This document shows positions 48,336 to 59,855 of a DNA stretch of 64,000 nt, one piece after another (within the stretch, counting starts at the first letter, position 1; each line of letters begins with the position of its first letter). The stretch is from Lonicera japonica (taxonomy: Eukaryota > Streptophyta > Magnoliopsida > Dipsacales > Caprifoliaceae), in assembly GCA_021464415.1 (NCBI GenBank), contig CM038467.1, positions 8,015,411-8,079,410 on the forward strand, written 5' to 3'. The translations under genes were made by a program, and so were the position numbers. The notes beneath the pieces are model-generated. The model ran no database searches and was not told the DNA's origin. It saw nothing but the letters and a program-made list of their open reading frames with translations.

Positions 48336-48512
48336 TGTAAAAAATGTAAAAATAAAAAACAAAAACAAAGAGAGATTAAAAAATGAAATATAAAAAGAAA
48401 ATAATAAGAAAGATAACCTTCAATATAATGAAAAGGGAAAAGGCCTCTTTTCCAAGTTTCTTTTCTCTCTGCATTTCAATTCCCTCTTCCACCTTCAATA
48501 TCTCTTTTTAAT

Positions 48513-48516
<4 letters not shown>

Positions 48517-48544
<28 letters not shown>
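48517..48544. repeat. (CT)n microsatellite
   Basis: About fourteen CT units upstream of the DExH7-like fragment, as is common in plant 5'UTRs; probably part of its former leader. Confidence 0.9.
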
Positions 48545-48546
<2 letters not shown>

Positions 48547-48631
48547 ATATATATATACACACATACATACATACAATATAATTATACAAAAAAAAGATAA
48601 ATAAAAATGCAATTACACAAAATAAACAAAT

Positions 48632-48935
48632 GTGGCTCCGATGAAGAAACAACAGCAGAAGCAGAAATCGGCTTCATCATCATCTTTATTGAAAACCAAA
48701 TCTCAGTCTTCTTCTACTTCCACTAGTCCTAAACTACAGATATCGGCAGAGAACGAGAACAAACTCGTTGATTGTTGCTCAACTCTGTCCACCCCAATCT
48801 TTCTACTATTTCGACGACTGCTGACCACTCTATCTTAAAAGCTCAAAAGGCGAGGAGGCTTCGTTACGATAAGCTCTATTGCGAAGGTTTCACTAATGAT
48901 CACATTGAACAATATATTAGGAATATATTTGTTCA
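48632..48935 (+). pseudogene. DExH7-type ATP-dependent RNA helicase, broken first exon
   Basis: The first frame starts at a GTG followed by APMKKQQQKQKSA, a Ser-rich stretch and PKLQISAENENKL. This is the N-terminus of plant DExH7-type DExH-box helicases (MAPxKK...PKLxISxENExxLRRLLLN). A one-base loss near 48763-48770 shifts the frame; the neighbouring frame continues LLLNS, ILKAQKARRLRYDKL and YCEGFTNDHIE. Homology stops at about 48925, where stops follow; the UBA-like, RWD and helicase domains are absent. Non-functional 5' remnant of a gene normally over 1,400 codons. Identity from motif recall. Confidence 0.82.
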
Positions 48936-48964
48936 TCAACATTTATCATTTTTCTTAAAATAAA

Positions 48965-49190
48965 TTAATATTATAAAAAATGTCTGCATTGTAAAACCAA
49001 ATTATAAAATTAGTACTACTTCTCTTTATTAAACATGAGTTCGTCCTTAAAGTCATAAAATATTACGGAATAAGACTCTAGAACCCATTAACTCTAATAT
49101 ATTATGCGCAAAAAAAAAAAAACTTAATATATATATATATATATATAATTATCTAGTAATAGCCTTTTTCTTTTATTTTTGAAGAAGAAT
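48965..49190. other. AT-rich spacer
   Basis: Nothing recognised apart from a (TA)n run at about 49128-49146. Confidence 0.5.
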
Positions 49191-49196
49191 TATCTG

Positions 49197-49640
49197 GTCA
49201 GTGGCGGAGCCACATCGAGGAAATTGAGCTTCCCCCCCCCCCCCCACCCCCCCCCCCCCCCATGTTATGTATTACCCCCAATTTTTCCCTGCAAAGTTCA
49301 TATTGCAATAATATGAACTGCAAAGTTCATATTTTATGTACTGCAATATGAACTTTGCACTAAAAATTGGACTGCAAAGTTCACATTGCAGTAAAAATGG
49401 ATTGCAATATGAACTACTAAAAATATCGACTGCAAAGTTCACATTGCCTGCATTCATATTGCAGTGAAATATAGACCCCAGTCCATATTAATGCATATTG
49501 ATAAGTTTATTTTACATGACTGTCATATTGGCCCTTTATTCAGTGTGAAAATCTTTCTCTAATAAGCCCTCCTTTTACTTTTACATTTATTTTAAAAAAT
49601 GTAAATATATGCATATTAATTAATTTTGCCCCCCTTTAAT
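49197..49640. repeat. Repeat with a poly(C) tract and GCAAAGTTCATATTGC palindromes
   Basis: Starts CAGTGGCGGAGCCAC, a common plant transposon terminus. It is followed by two C runs separated by one A (49232-49261), then modules (49286-49475) alternating GCAAAGTTCATATTGC and its complement GCAATATGAACTTTGC. The right border was not found. Confidence 0.7.
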
Positions 49641-49644
49641 TTTT

Positions 49645-50290
49645 AAAATTGACTAATTGTATTCATCTTGTCCTCCTAATCTTGAACAAAAATAATATTA
49701 GTACTAAATTTTGTAATTTAATTTTTAATAAGGAAAATTGGAAAATTAGTAGTTTAGTACTAAGCTTGCTCCACCTTAAAAAAATTTATACCTCCACCCC
49801 GTATTTAGTAGTATTTTGTAAGTATAAATGTAAGATTCTCATTTTCAATTATAGCACTATGCGATTTCAAAAAAATAAATAAAATTATAGCACTATAGCA
49901 AAATAATTGACCTTTTTGTAGCCCATTTACGAAAAAAAAAAAATGTAATTGTATTATAAAAGTATCTTTTTTTTTGCTCTTATTTATGGGGAGTTTGGAC
50001 TAACTTTTGTGCACCTCAATTAATTATCAATTATCGTTAATAGCTGTCACTGGTCAAACCATATTTTAAATATCCCAAAAATCAACATAAAAAATAAATT
50101 TAGTCGACCATAGGAATATCCCAATAATATATTATAGAAGTATGTATTTATGTTTTCGAAAACTAGTATTCTCGTTTGACATCACAAGGAGTAAAGTTTT
50201 ATTTTTATATTGGTGGGAGAATAAATCACTAAAAGTGATAAGTCCCTCCTTGGGTCCAACACTATCAAATTAACAATAAATATGAGAAAA
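49645..50290. other. AT-rich intergenic DNA, nothing recognised
   Basis: No exon or repeat boundary found. Confidence 0.5.
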
Positions 50291-50293
50291 AAA

Positions 50294-50900
50294 AGGTTTT
50301 TTTTTTTTGTGAAAAAAATAAATAAAATTACATTTCACCTTAAGCTATATTATTACAACTTACAAGGCAAACCAAGTAACTATTGGGAATACGGAATTAT
50401 AGATATCCTCATTAATGATAAATAAAATATAATGAGCTAACTTATGGACAATTTTATTACACAAGTGTAAATATAAAAAGAAAATTATGACCTTGATTAT
50501 AAAACTTAATTTCCAACACAATCTTGACACACATCCTCAGAATTCATTAAAATTAATCGATTTTTGACAATCACTCTCAAACTTAACTCAATCAAAGCAT
50601 TGAAAATTTCTGCTTTAAAGAAAGTAAGAAACCATTAACATGCTTAGCTTTAGTCACCAAAACCTCACGATTAATATTGGTGCAAACAACCCTTATTCCC
50701 ATCACAATGGGCAACCCCATCCGAATTAAAACCAAGCCAATCTAAAAAAGAGGCTACACCGGCCAGTTGCTAAACACAATTATTTGACTTATTTAGCAAC
50801 TCTGACTTGCGAGTTGCAACCCACTTGTCCCGATGCCGCCAAATCGACTAACACATGACAATAAATAAACAAACAAAGACGGCCACTAACCCCCGCGATT
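50294..50900 (-). mobile_element. LINE 3'-end relic with RNase H motif
   Basis: Read on the minus strand, about 50745-50690 encodes DWLGFNSDGVAHCDGNKGC, the start of the RVT_3/RNase H-like domain of plant LINEs with NSDG. Downstream SLKAEIFNALIELSLRVIV is recognisable in a shifted frame. A T run at 50297-50309 would be its poly(A) tail. A clean target duplication is not visible. Second, older LINE than that at 23.3-24.0 kb. Confidence 0.72.
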
Positions 50901-50904
50901 TTAT

Positions 50905-51635
50905 TTTTAAAAAAAGGAAAATTACATCATATCCCACATGCTAAAATTAATCATTAAGATCTAACCAAGCATCCAAACATCAAACTTTTTGGGCACGAGC
51001 ACAAGCAGTAATAATACAAAATCACGATAACACTTATTGTGAAAAATTGAGACTAACATTTACGTAAGATCACAAATTGTACGCGATTATAAAATTCAAT
51101 AAGAAGGTGCTTTGATCGGGATGAGGCAAATATTAAATGATATTCATACAAATAAAAAAAATAAAATTGCTAACTTAGCGGTGCTACAATGAAAGTTGGA
51201 GTGCACGATCTTACACGTGGGCAGGGGCTAATGGTGTCCAGCTTCAGGCTCCAGCGCATCGATTGGTAAAGACTTTTGGAAGTAACCATGAAAAAAGAAC
51301 AGAAGTGTCAACAATAATTAACCTAACCTAACCTTTAGGAAATAGGTTTTATTTTATTTTTTTTCCTTGGGAAATTTATTGTGACCAAGCTAATTTTTCT
51401 TTTTCTTTTTTGGGGTTATAATGGATGGAATTTAACCACTTTTCAACTCGCTCACTCTACTATATATAAGATTATTATATAGTGAAAATATATGTTTGAA
51501 CAAGCGTTTAAAAGTATTGAAAAGCATATGAAGTTAGCATAGTGAAAATATATCATATTTCTCTCTTTGAAATGTAAATCTTGTTTAAATGGAAGTTAAA
51601 ATTACATTTTTGGGCTATATATAAAAGAAAATTCA
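50905..51635. other. Intergenic DNA, nothing recognised
   Basis: No gene fragment identified. AGTGAAAATATAT occurs twice at about 51480 and 51540. Confidence 0.45.
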
Positions 51636-51646
51636 CCCTTTTCTTA

Positions 51647-52632
51647 GGGTGTTTTTAAATGCACCCACAAAATTTATCTTCTCACTCTAGTATGAGAATA
51701 CTTTCTTCTCACCTTACCAATTTTATAAAAAAACTTGCAATTTATCCCAGTGGTGAGATGAATTTTCGAAAATAATGTAAGGATGATAAAGTTTTATCGC
51801 TAAAGTAAAAAATTAAATAATATTAACTTTTGCATTAAAAGAAGACATGCACACCAAACAAAGTTTACGTCGTTCTTAATAAAATTCACTAAAAATTCTT
51901 TATAATTCATAGTACTTACCAAAATACAAAATATTAATTGTAATAAATAAATTTTGCAATTATATAATATCTCATATAATCTATTACTATTCATTGCTCC
52001 CAAAAATATTCATGCACAAATTTAGATGCATTAAATAAAAAAGAAGGACTAAATAAACACATAATGTTTAAATAGTTTAAGAGGTTGGCATAGGCCTGCA
52101 AAATCAAACATGGCAAACCCTCATTCAAGTAATATTACTCACTTATTATCGAATATAATCATCAAATGGAGCTCTACCTCTATGGATTGGACTCACCGGT
52201 CTGCAACTCCAAATCAGTCAAAGCAGATTCTATCAATGGGTTCTGTTCGCTTGCACAGCCAAACGCTCAGATACATCTGCTAGTAACTTGAGGTTGCACT
52301 TGATCAGGGCCTTAACGAAATAGCAAAAATCAATAAAAATATTCACCTCAAGATAGATTTTTTTTTTTATTGTTGGATTTTTAACCAAAAACCCTAACCA
52401 GGGCAAGATTGCGAACTTGGTTCAACCAGAAGAAAGAAGTCAAAGAGACGGTAGAGGGAAACAAAAATAAACCTTGCGCACAGAGAAGTCTATTTAGCTG
52501 CGATTTATGTCAAGGATAGAAATCGGGGTGAGAAGAGGGGATGTTACCCTATTTTTTAGTTTAAGGTTGACATAGTTTTGACTTCTAGCGAGATAAGAAG
52601 ACGGATTTTATGGGTTACATTTAAAAACACCC
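51647..52632. mobile_element. TIR element carrying a captured gene fragment, about 986 bp
   Basis: Same family as 26906-27628. The left end GGGTGTTTTTAAATGCACCC and inverse right end (read from the right GGGTGTTTTTAAATGTAACC) are followed by the shared CTCACTCTAGTATGAGAATA region. The target duplication is TTTTCTTA (51639-51646; 52634-52641), 8 bp exact or 9 with a mismatch, compatible with Mutator-like insertion. The interior contains exon-intron-exon sequence on the minus strand (see 52095-52310), making it a gene-capturing (Pack-type) element. Confidence 0.85.
52085..52310 (-). pseudogene. Captured gene fragment with an intron, unidentified
   Basis: The minus strand 52310-52197 reads ALIKCNLKLLADVSERLAVQ and then ANRT; after a one-base loss, LIESALTDLELQTG follows up to a GT donor at 52196-52195 (GGTGAGT). 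A GATTTTGCAG acceptor ends at 52096, giving an intron of 101 nt, after which GCCTATGCC continues. The block is clearly protein-like and spliced, but I do not recognise the parent. The frameshift and its position inside a TIR element argue against function. Confidence 0.65.
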
Positions 52633-53139
52633 ATTTTCTTATTTAAAAATGCATATAATTGTTGAACTCTCAAAACTTTAACAAGGATAAATTTTCTTTC
52701 TAAAACTAAATGACCTGCCTACTGAGATCAAGCTTGAAAGGGAAACTGAATTGTTCTCTTTAAATTAATTATCGCAATATGTAAAGAGATGAAACTGGAA
52801 AGTATTTTTGAAAAATTCAATGTAAGAAATTTCTCCATGAATAAAAATTCTTAATAAGTAAGTAAATTATTACCATATCCATACATTATTTAATAAGTAT
52901 TCCTTATCTTATTTGGAAAGTATTTACCTTTAATTTGTCCTGCATGTGTAATGGTTCGACAATAATTTATAAAAATAATGGTAATAATAGTTTATCTATA
53001 AGCTTCATTTTACATAATTCTTCATTTCAACCTCTTACTTCCAATTATTCTTCGTGTCAAACTGTCCACCCAATTTTAAATTTATGATTTTCTAGACAAA
53101 ATAAATAAAATTTAAAATTAATCAATATACAATGATAAT

Positions 53140-54590
53140 TTTGGGCCTTTTTGTTTTTGGCCCATTTTTTTCAAATAGTTTTGCATTTAACCCACCTGTT
53201 TAGGGAAATTAAAAAATGACCCAAAACAATGGATAATCATTAATTTCTTGTTTTTGTTTTGTTTTTTTCCAATATTAATATTTATGTGATTTTTCCTAAA
53301 ATACCCTTAATTGACTTTTCAAATAAACAAATTAATTATCCCTAAGATTTAGCTTATTTTTTAAAAAAAATCTAGAAAACTTTTGAATTTTGAAATCTGT
53401 TAATATCCTAAATTTCAAAAGAAACATCCTTTTAATTAGGGAACTTGAAATTAATTTCAAAAATACTAGAAATCCTAAATCATAATGCTGCATACATACT
53501 ATTAACAATTAAAAATAAAAAATAACGGAGAATCATAGACATTAGAATGCGCACATGTTAAAAAGGCATATTAGTAGCATCCCTAATATGTCTTTATATG
53601 ATATATAAGGGAATCAAACATGTTCAAAGACATATTGTAACTTCAATTTAATTTTAAAACTACTAGAAATCCTAAATTTTTTTATGCTCCTTACATACGC
53701 TAACAACTAAAAATAAAAAATTACATAAAATCAAAGACATTAGAATGCGCACATGTTAAAAAGACATGCTACTAACAATCCTAAGATATCTTTTCATGAT
53801 GTGTATATATATAAATAAAATAAAATACCCTAATATATTTTTCCATGATGTATATATATAAATAAAATAAAATTCTCACAAAACAAGGTTTTGTGGAGTA
53901 CCAACAATACGAGCATATCTGCATTTTTTATGATTGCGATAAAACTCTAAAAAGCCTCCATCATCATCTTTATCATTATCACTATGTATAAATATATATA
54001 TGTGTGTGTATACATATATAGATGGAGGAATGGAGGTTGGATGGTTCGTTATAGAGGAGTTGGATACGGAGCTCCAAAAAAGAACAAGGTTCCACTTAAT
54101 TTCACGCAAAGGGAAAATGTATGAATAAGGGAAGGAGTTCTACATGGTAATCTCTCTATACATTATACATTGTATTCTCCTGGTGAACGTGCATCAATGA
54201 GAAAATAATTTCTTTTGCATTGAGAAGTATTAAAGAGAAGCAACATTTGAATCACTTTGTATGTGATAGAGCTATTAGTCCGTACTTATCTTTTTTTTTC
54301 AGCGACTACTATTACTTATCTTTAAGATGAAAATTATTTTATATTTAAAAAATTAGTATTTAGCATAATTTCATAGCTGTTACAAACAAGCTAAACAATA
54401 AGGGCAATGCGGTCATATTATAATAATAATCTAAAAAATATTGAAAAATAAATAAAAAAATAAATTGGGCCAAATGCAAAACAGTTGGGTTAGAAACAAA
54501 AAAATGGGTTAAGTACTAATTTCGAAATCGGGATGGGTCTCAGTAAAAACACCCTTATGAAATTGGGCTAAACACTAATTTTCTATAGGG
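53140..54590. repeat. Repeat family R1, copy 2 (about 1.45 kb)
   Basis: Left TGGGCCTTTTTGTTTTTGGCCC with AGTTTTGCATTTAACCCACC; right AAATGGGTTAAGTACTAATTT and AAATTGGGCTAAACACTAATTTT. Adjacent to copy 3 in the same orientation. Internally a segment of about 220 bp (for example TTAGAATGCGCACATGTTAAAAAG) is duplicated in tandem (about 53460-53600 and 53640-53780). Confidence 0.72.
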
Positions 54591-55327
54591 CCTTTTTGTG
54601 TTTGGCCCATTATTTTTGAATTGTTTTGCATTTAACCCACTTTGTTTGATTAATTAGTTATTGCCCCAATGTTTTGGATAATTACTAATTTGTTATTCAA
54701 TAATTGATTTTTTATATATATATTTTTTATTTTGCGTTTTTTCAAATTTACCCTTTTTTTCATTTCGTTAAAATTAAATGACTTAAAATCTAAACTAATA
54801 GAAATTAAGATAACTATATCCACTTTTTAAAATTTTGAAATTAATTTCAAACTTTTAAGTCAAATAAATTAGAGATAACATTGCTAAATATTTTCATGTA
54901 TTATCGTTAACAAATTCAAACAAATTATAGTGTACATATATTATACATATTACATATTTGAATTCTTTAAAAAATAATAAGTAATATGACTGCCATAATA
55001 CATATTACAGAATTTATTTATGTGAAACAATTATATTAAGTATTTAATGACTTTATAAATTCAAGAAGTTTAGATAACATATCTTGTAATATGACTATTG
55101 TGTAATATAACTAGTGCGTAACGCGACTATTGCGTAAATAGGGAATATAAATGAACCTTGCAATATGCCTAGCAATAGTTGCCACTTGCGCCTGCCTTTA
55201 TTTAGTCCTACTCGATTGAGAAATTGAGATAGGGCCATTGCTTACCTTAATATGAATCCAATGCCACCCAATCCTAAACATTTCTCACATTTTTACACAC
55301 ATGTACCAAAAAACACAAACCCTAATT

Positions 55328-57129
55328 CAGAGCTGGTCTTAACCATTTCTAGGCATTGGGCGAAATTCTAAAATGATGCCCTCTTATAAATAAATATATT
55401 AATTTTTTATATTAAAAAAAACCAATTAATTTTTATATTCCACCAAAAATACATTAAAATTAAGAATTCAAAGTGCTTACAAGCTTCATATCAAAATGCA
55501 CGAGTTTACATGCCATCAAAACCAATACAGTGATAATTTAAGCACTTACATGTTTCATCTTCAACCTTCATGTGCATTTTCATCTTTCAAAAAACTTCTA
55601 GATGAAAGCGGTACCACATGCTAAAACATACCTACAAAATAAAAGCAACAATAGAATTTTAACCAAAACAATCACTTAAAATGACTTCTTCTTGCATTTT
55701 TAGCAGCAAAATCATCAATTATATCTCCATAGTCAAGATTTTCTGAGATGTTATTTTCAATGCATAAAATTACTAATCCATTTAATCTATCTTGACTCAT
55801 GGTAGTTCACAAGTAAGTTTTTAATAATTTAATTTGGAGAAACTCCTTTCTGCGGGCGCTACAGTCACTGGCAAAATCAATAATAGTTTATAAGCAATCA
55901 TCATATGAGGAAACATATTCATATCTTTTACAAACTCCATAATTTTAATAAATGTCCATGGTTCATTTGTTTCATATGATTCACTTGGTAATATTAATTG
56001 CAATATTTGTAATTTTGAACATAAGCACTTTCCATTAACATTAAAAACATAATAAACTTCTAAAGCATTTTCAAGATTCATGCGCACAAGATCTTTTTAA
56101 TTCATCATCATCTAATGAAACGAACTTTGCATCAAATAAGAATCTAAACATAGATTGAAAAAATTGCAATTGTTCAAACATACTTTTAATTGAGAAATAG
56201 CCATATCCACTACAACAAAAAAATAATCAGTTCTAAAGGACTCTTCTATTGATTGTTCTTCCCTATCAGTATTCGAAATTTTGTCAAAAAATGCCTTTTT
56301 CTACAAGTACAACACTTTTTAGGAAATACAGGCTCAATTTTCATGTTATTAGTAATTTCTTTAACACTAATCATGGCAAGTAAATCCATTTTCCCTATAT
56401 TTTTCAAAATATAAAACAAGTCAATTCAATTATTTCACAACAACATTAATATGCATATTTTCAAATTGTATTTTTTCACTAACCAAGTTAATCTTGTCCA
56501 TAATATTATACCAATTTATTAAGGTTAAAATAAATTCAAAACTAGAAAGTTCTCTTAATGCTAAACTTCTAGCATCCTTACTCAATTTCGCATATTCACT
56601 GATTTCAGCTAATTTAAACAAAGCATTTCTTGTCTGGGAAGTTTGAGATTTTATTGCATTAACATATGCAATATGGTTTTCCCAACGTGTAATAGACAAC
56701 GATTTTAAAGTTAATTGAAATTATTGTTAAATTAAGGTAATGGGAACCACACGGCATGTAAAACGCTCTAGGATTTATGTCAAGCAATCTTTTTTGAAGA
56801 CCTTGATGTTTACCTTTCATATTATAACTGTTATCATAGCCATGTCCCTCACGTTATTAATATATCTAGATCAAGAAATTTAAGTACATCTTGCAATTTA
56901 TTGAAAAGCCTAAGTCTAGATGTATCTTCCACATTTATAAATTCTATGAAGTATTCTTAGAAACTTACCTTATTAAATAATTATTTTTGAAAAGAGATTT
57001 TTGTTATTTAATATTTTTATATCATACACACATATATGTGTATATATATACATATATAATTTGGTACCCCTCGTTACTTTTAGGGCCATGGGCGGTCGCC
57101 CTGCCTGCTCTACCCCAGGGCCACTCCTG
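55328..57129 (-). mobile_element. Decayed hAT transposon with ZMYM1-like transposase, 1.8 kb
   Basis: Left CAGAGCTGGTCTT and right AGGGCCACTCCTG are imperfect inverses, flanked by an 8-bp target duplication with one mismatch (CCCTAATT 55320-55327; CCCCAATT 57130-57137). GGGCGA and CGGTCGCCC near the ends are typical of plant hATs with zinc finger MYM-type protein 1-like transposases. The coding relic runs on the minus strand. Confidence 0.85.
55676..56990 (-). pseudogene. hAT transposase (zinc finger MYM-type protein 1-like), broken
   Basis: In minus-strand order: a GYDNxxNMKGKHQGLQKRLL-like block (about 56850-56760); SITRWENHIAYVNAIKSQ and RNALFKLAE (56699-56430); then IAYKLLLILPVTVAPAERSF (within 56087-55821), the hAT C-terminal dimerisation signature; and TMSQDRLNGL, CIENNISENLDY and IIDDFAAKNARRSH (about 55810-55676). 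The pieces are in different frames with stops between them. The N-terminal TTF-type zinc finger was not found. Inactive. Confidence 0.88.
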
Positions 57130-57889
57130 CCCCAATTCCTTATATCCAAACTCATATTTACTAAAAAATAGAAGTAGAGTTTAGCAGGGACATCAGTAGG
57201 CCACGGTGGTTACTGCGGTAGATTTTTTGTATGCGGCGGAGTACTTTCAGATTATAATAATGAGATTGGTGAAGTTTTGGTTAGAGTTTGGAGGAGGAAG
57301 GCAGCAACACAATTTGAAGGTGACTCAAACCACCATTATTGGTGGTGATATTCAGATCAAAAGAAAGAGGAAGAGAATGCAAATTATAATCCATGAACTG
57401 ATCATACAAAACATTAATGAATCAAAGAACACAATAAAATCTCCATACACGATTGTAAAGAGAGAAAGAGAGCTATCATTGTCATTTTTGTCAAGTGATA
57501 TGAGCTAATTACACATTAGTTTAGTCATGTGGATAATATTCAGAAAAAGAAAATTTTCTTTTGAAAAACATAATTAAATATTCCCTACCACAATTATTAA
57601 CAATTATAGTTTTTTTTTATTAATAAAGACAACTTCGTCAAATTACAATTAACTATTCAAAATATCTAGAAAAAAATTATTTTGGAAATTTGGGTTAAAT
57701 ACAAAAAAATGGGTTATTCACTAATTAACAAAATGTCAAGGGTTTGAGTATACAAACCCTCAAAATTTTGGGTTAAAACCTAATTTGCTAAAAAAATATA
57801 ATAGTAACTTAGCAATTGGCTCTGATTTTTAAAAAAATGAACACGCATGCATGCATGAGCATTTTTAGATGCACAAAAACTATGTACAT

Positions 57890-59855
57890 GTGATAGAGGT
57901 CAAAGAAGAAAGCCAAAAGGACCCCGGATGAGGAGTTACAGAATTATCGAAAATTATCGGAATCGAAAATCGTCACAAACTCCTGAAAACTTGTGAAAGA
58001 AGAGTTACACATTTCGGATCATCCTCAAACTTTAAGAGTTGTTAGACATTATCATGAGGAGTAGCATACTCGAAAATTAGCTCAATCCGACAGTCGGATC
58101 TCCGAAAAATTTAGAAAATCATGAGTTTGATTCGGGTGGTCAAATGGAGGTCTTCTCGAAGTTAAAATGGTTTGAAGTTTGGTAAGTGGATAGGCCTTAT
58201 TGTGGGGAAGAGCATATTAAAATTTCAGCTTTGTCGGACATGGGATCCTCAAGAATCAATTTGTCTACCGTGCAATTATAATTAAAATGTCCTTCATAGA
58301 AAATTAAAATAAATAGTGGCCTTCCCGAATTCTGATCGACCTCAAATTTGGACACAAGTTAGAAAACATTTGGAGGGAAAACATATCAAAAAATAAGCAT
58401 AATCCAACAGTTGGAAGTTCAATTGTCGAGATTGTTGTACGCAAGTACGTTTCCTACGCGGGAACAAACTCTTTGTACCAAACCAAGGAGACCGAGTCCT
58501 TCCCAAACTCCGATCGCCTCCAATTTTTTATAGGGTCTAGAATACTTATATTTTCAATACATATTCAAAATTCAGAGTGATCCAACGGTTAGAACCCGAC
58601 TTGTCGTGCAAACAAAGGACCTTGTCTACGACAAGTACCTTTCCTACGCGGACACAAACTCTTCGCACCAATCAGAATGAAAGGAGACCTTCCCGAATTC
58701 TGATCGGCCTGAAATTTTTACACAATCTAGAATATTCCTATTTACAACACATATCCAAAAATCAGGATAATCCAACGGTGGGAAGGTTTCGCGATAATTT
58801 CCAAGAGTCCTAGTTGTAATCTCTTTTCTTGCTCTCCAAGTATTTTCTTCAACTATAAATAGACCCCCCCTCCATTCATTATTTTCATCAAAAATCAAGG
58901 GGATTTCGTGGTACACGCCAAGAGATCCTTATTCTCTCCCTCCAAGGAGGCTCAGGTATAATTTCCTTTCTCTTCTTTTATTTATTCGTCAGTTTTATAA
59001 TTTATATTCTTGTCTGCATAATTTCTATCACTTGATAGCTTTTCAAAACCTCTTTTCAAATTGTTTTTCAAAACCAAAGGTGTATAATAAACCCTAATCC
59101 AATTTCAAAATAGTATTATTAGTTTCTTACCTTTTCAAAAGCCCGGATTAGCGGTATTGTTGTACAAAGAAATCGATAATCGCTATATATCCAATCTAAC
59201 TCATAGATTGCGGTGTGCATGTGATAAATACTCGATTATGAGAGCACTACTGCCATCTATACCGGTTTAATCAATAGACTATGGTACACGATCGGTCAAG
59301 TCAAGTCACCTCATATCATATCGAGTATAAGATTCCACATTGAATCAGTTTCCGAAAAGCCCAATACTTTATAAAATCACTTGTTTCATTGCATTTATTA
59401 TTCTCAAATTCTTTTTTTTTTTCATATCACACACACACATATTTTTAAATCATGGGCGAACTAGGAAACACATCGTTTTCATCCTAACCCCAAAATCTCG
59501 ATTTCTAAGGCAAGCACGGAAAGCTGTAAAGTAATAGCAATAGCATGCAAGAACTGAATTATAACACACGCATATTCTACTCAAAAGACCGAGAGGGCGA
59601 ATTGGGTGCCTAACACCTTCCCGATTCGTAACTTAATCCCTGAACCTTCGAATCAACTGGTTTTGCATATATTGTGTATAAGAGGATATTTAGTCCATAA
59701 ATACGTCTCTTTTACACAAACCTTTTTTGTTTGTTTAGTAAAACAAACTGGCGACTCTTATTCTTTTTCAAAACCGATTTTTCAAATGAACAAACGGAAT
59801 CGCCGCCCACGGGGACCCCCGGGCGTCGAGAACGCGGGTTCTCACACCTGAATTC
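57890..59855 (+). mobile_element. Ty3/gypsy-like LTR, probably solo or heavily truncated
   Basis: A long non-coding block with a TATA box CTATAAATAG at about 58853-58862. It ends in CTGGCGACTCTTATTC plus a GC-rich stretch (GGAATCGCCGCCCACGGGG, GAGAACGCGGGTTCTCACA) familiar from LTRs and leaders of large plant gypsy elements (Tat/Ogre type). No gag or pol follows. The 5' border was not fixed. Assignment rests on recall of this motif combination. Confidence 0.55.
58145..58790 (+). repeat. Tandem units of about 180-190 bp inside the LTR
   Basis: CCTTCCCGAATTCTGATCG occurs at 58321 and 58690, with CCTTCCCAAACTCCGATCG at 58498 between them. Each is followed by CTCAAATTTxxACACAA, a CATATCCAAAAA-type stretch and ATCCAACGGT. 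The oldest unit is near 58147. U3 repeats of this kind often carry enhancer motifs. Confidence 0.85.

Larger units (their letters stand above)
54587..57800. repeat. Repeat family R1, copy 3, split by a hAT element
   Basis: The left end (AGGGCCTTTTTGTGTTTGGC, GTTTTGCATTTAACCCAC, TTTTGGATAATTA) and right end (TTTGGGTTAAATACAAAAAAATGGG, AAATTTTGGGTTAAAACCTAATTTGC) resemble copies 1 and 2. Removing the hAT insert (55328-57129) leaves about 1.4 kb, the same size as the other copies. A partial inverted fourth copy is at 62995-63105. Confidence 0.65.
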
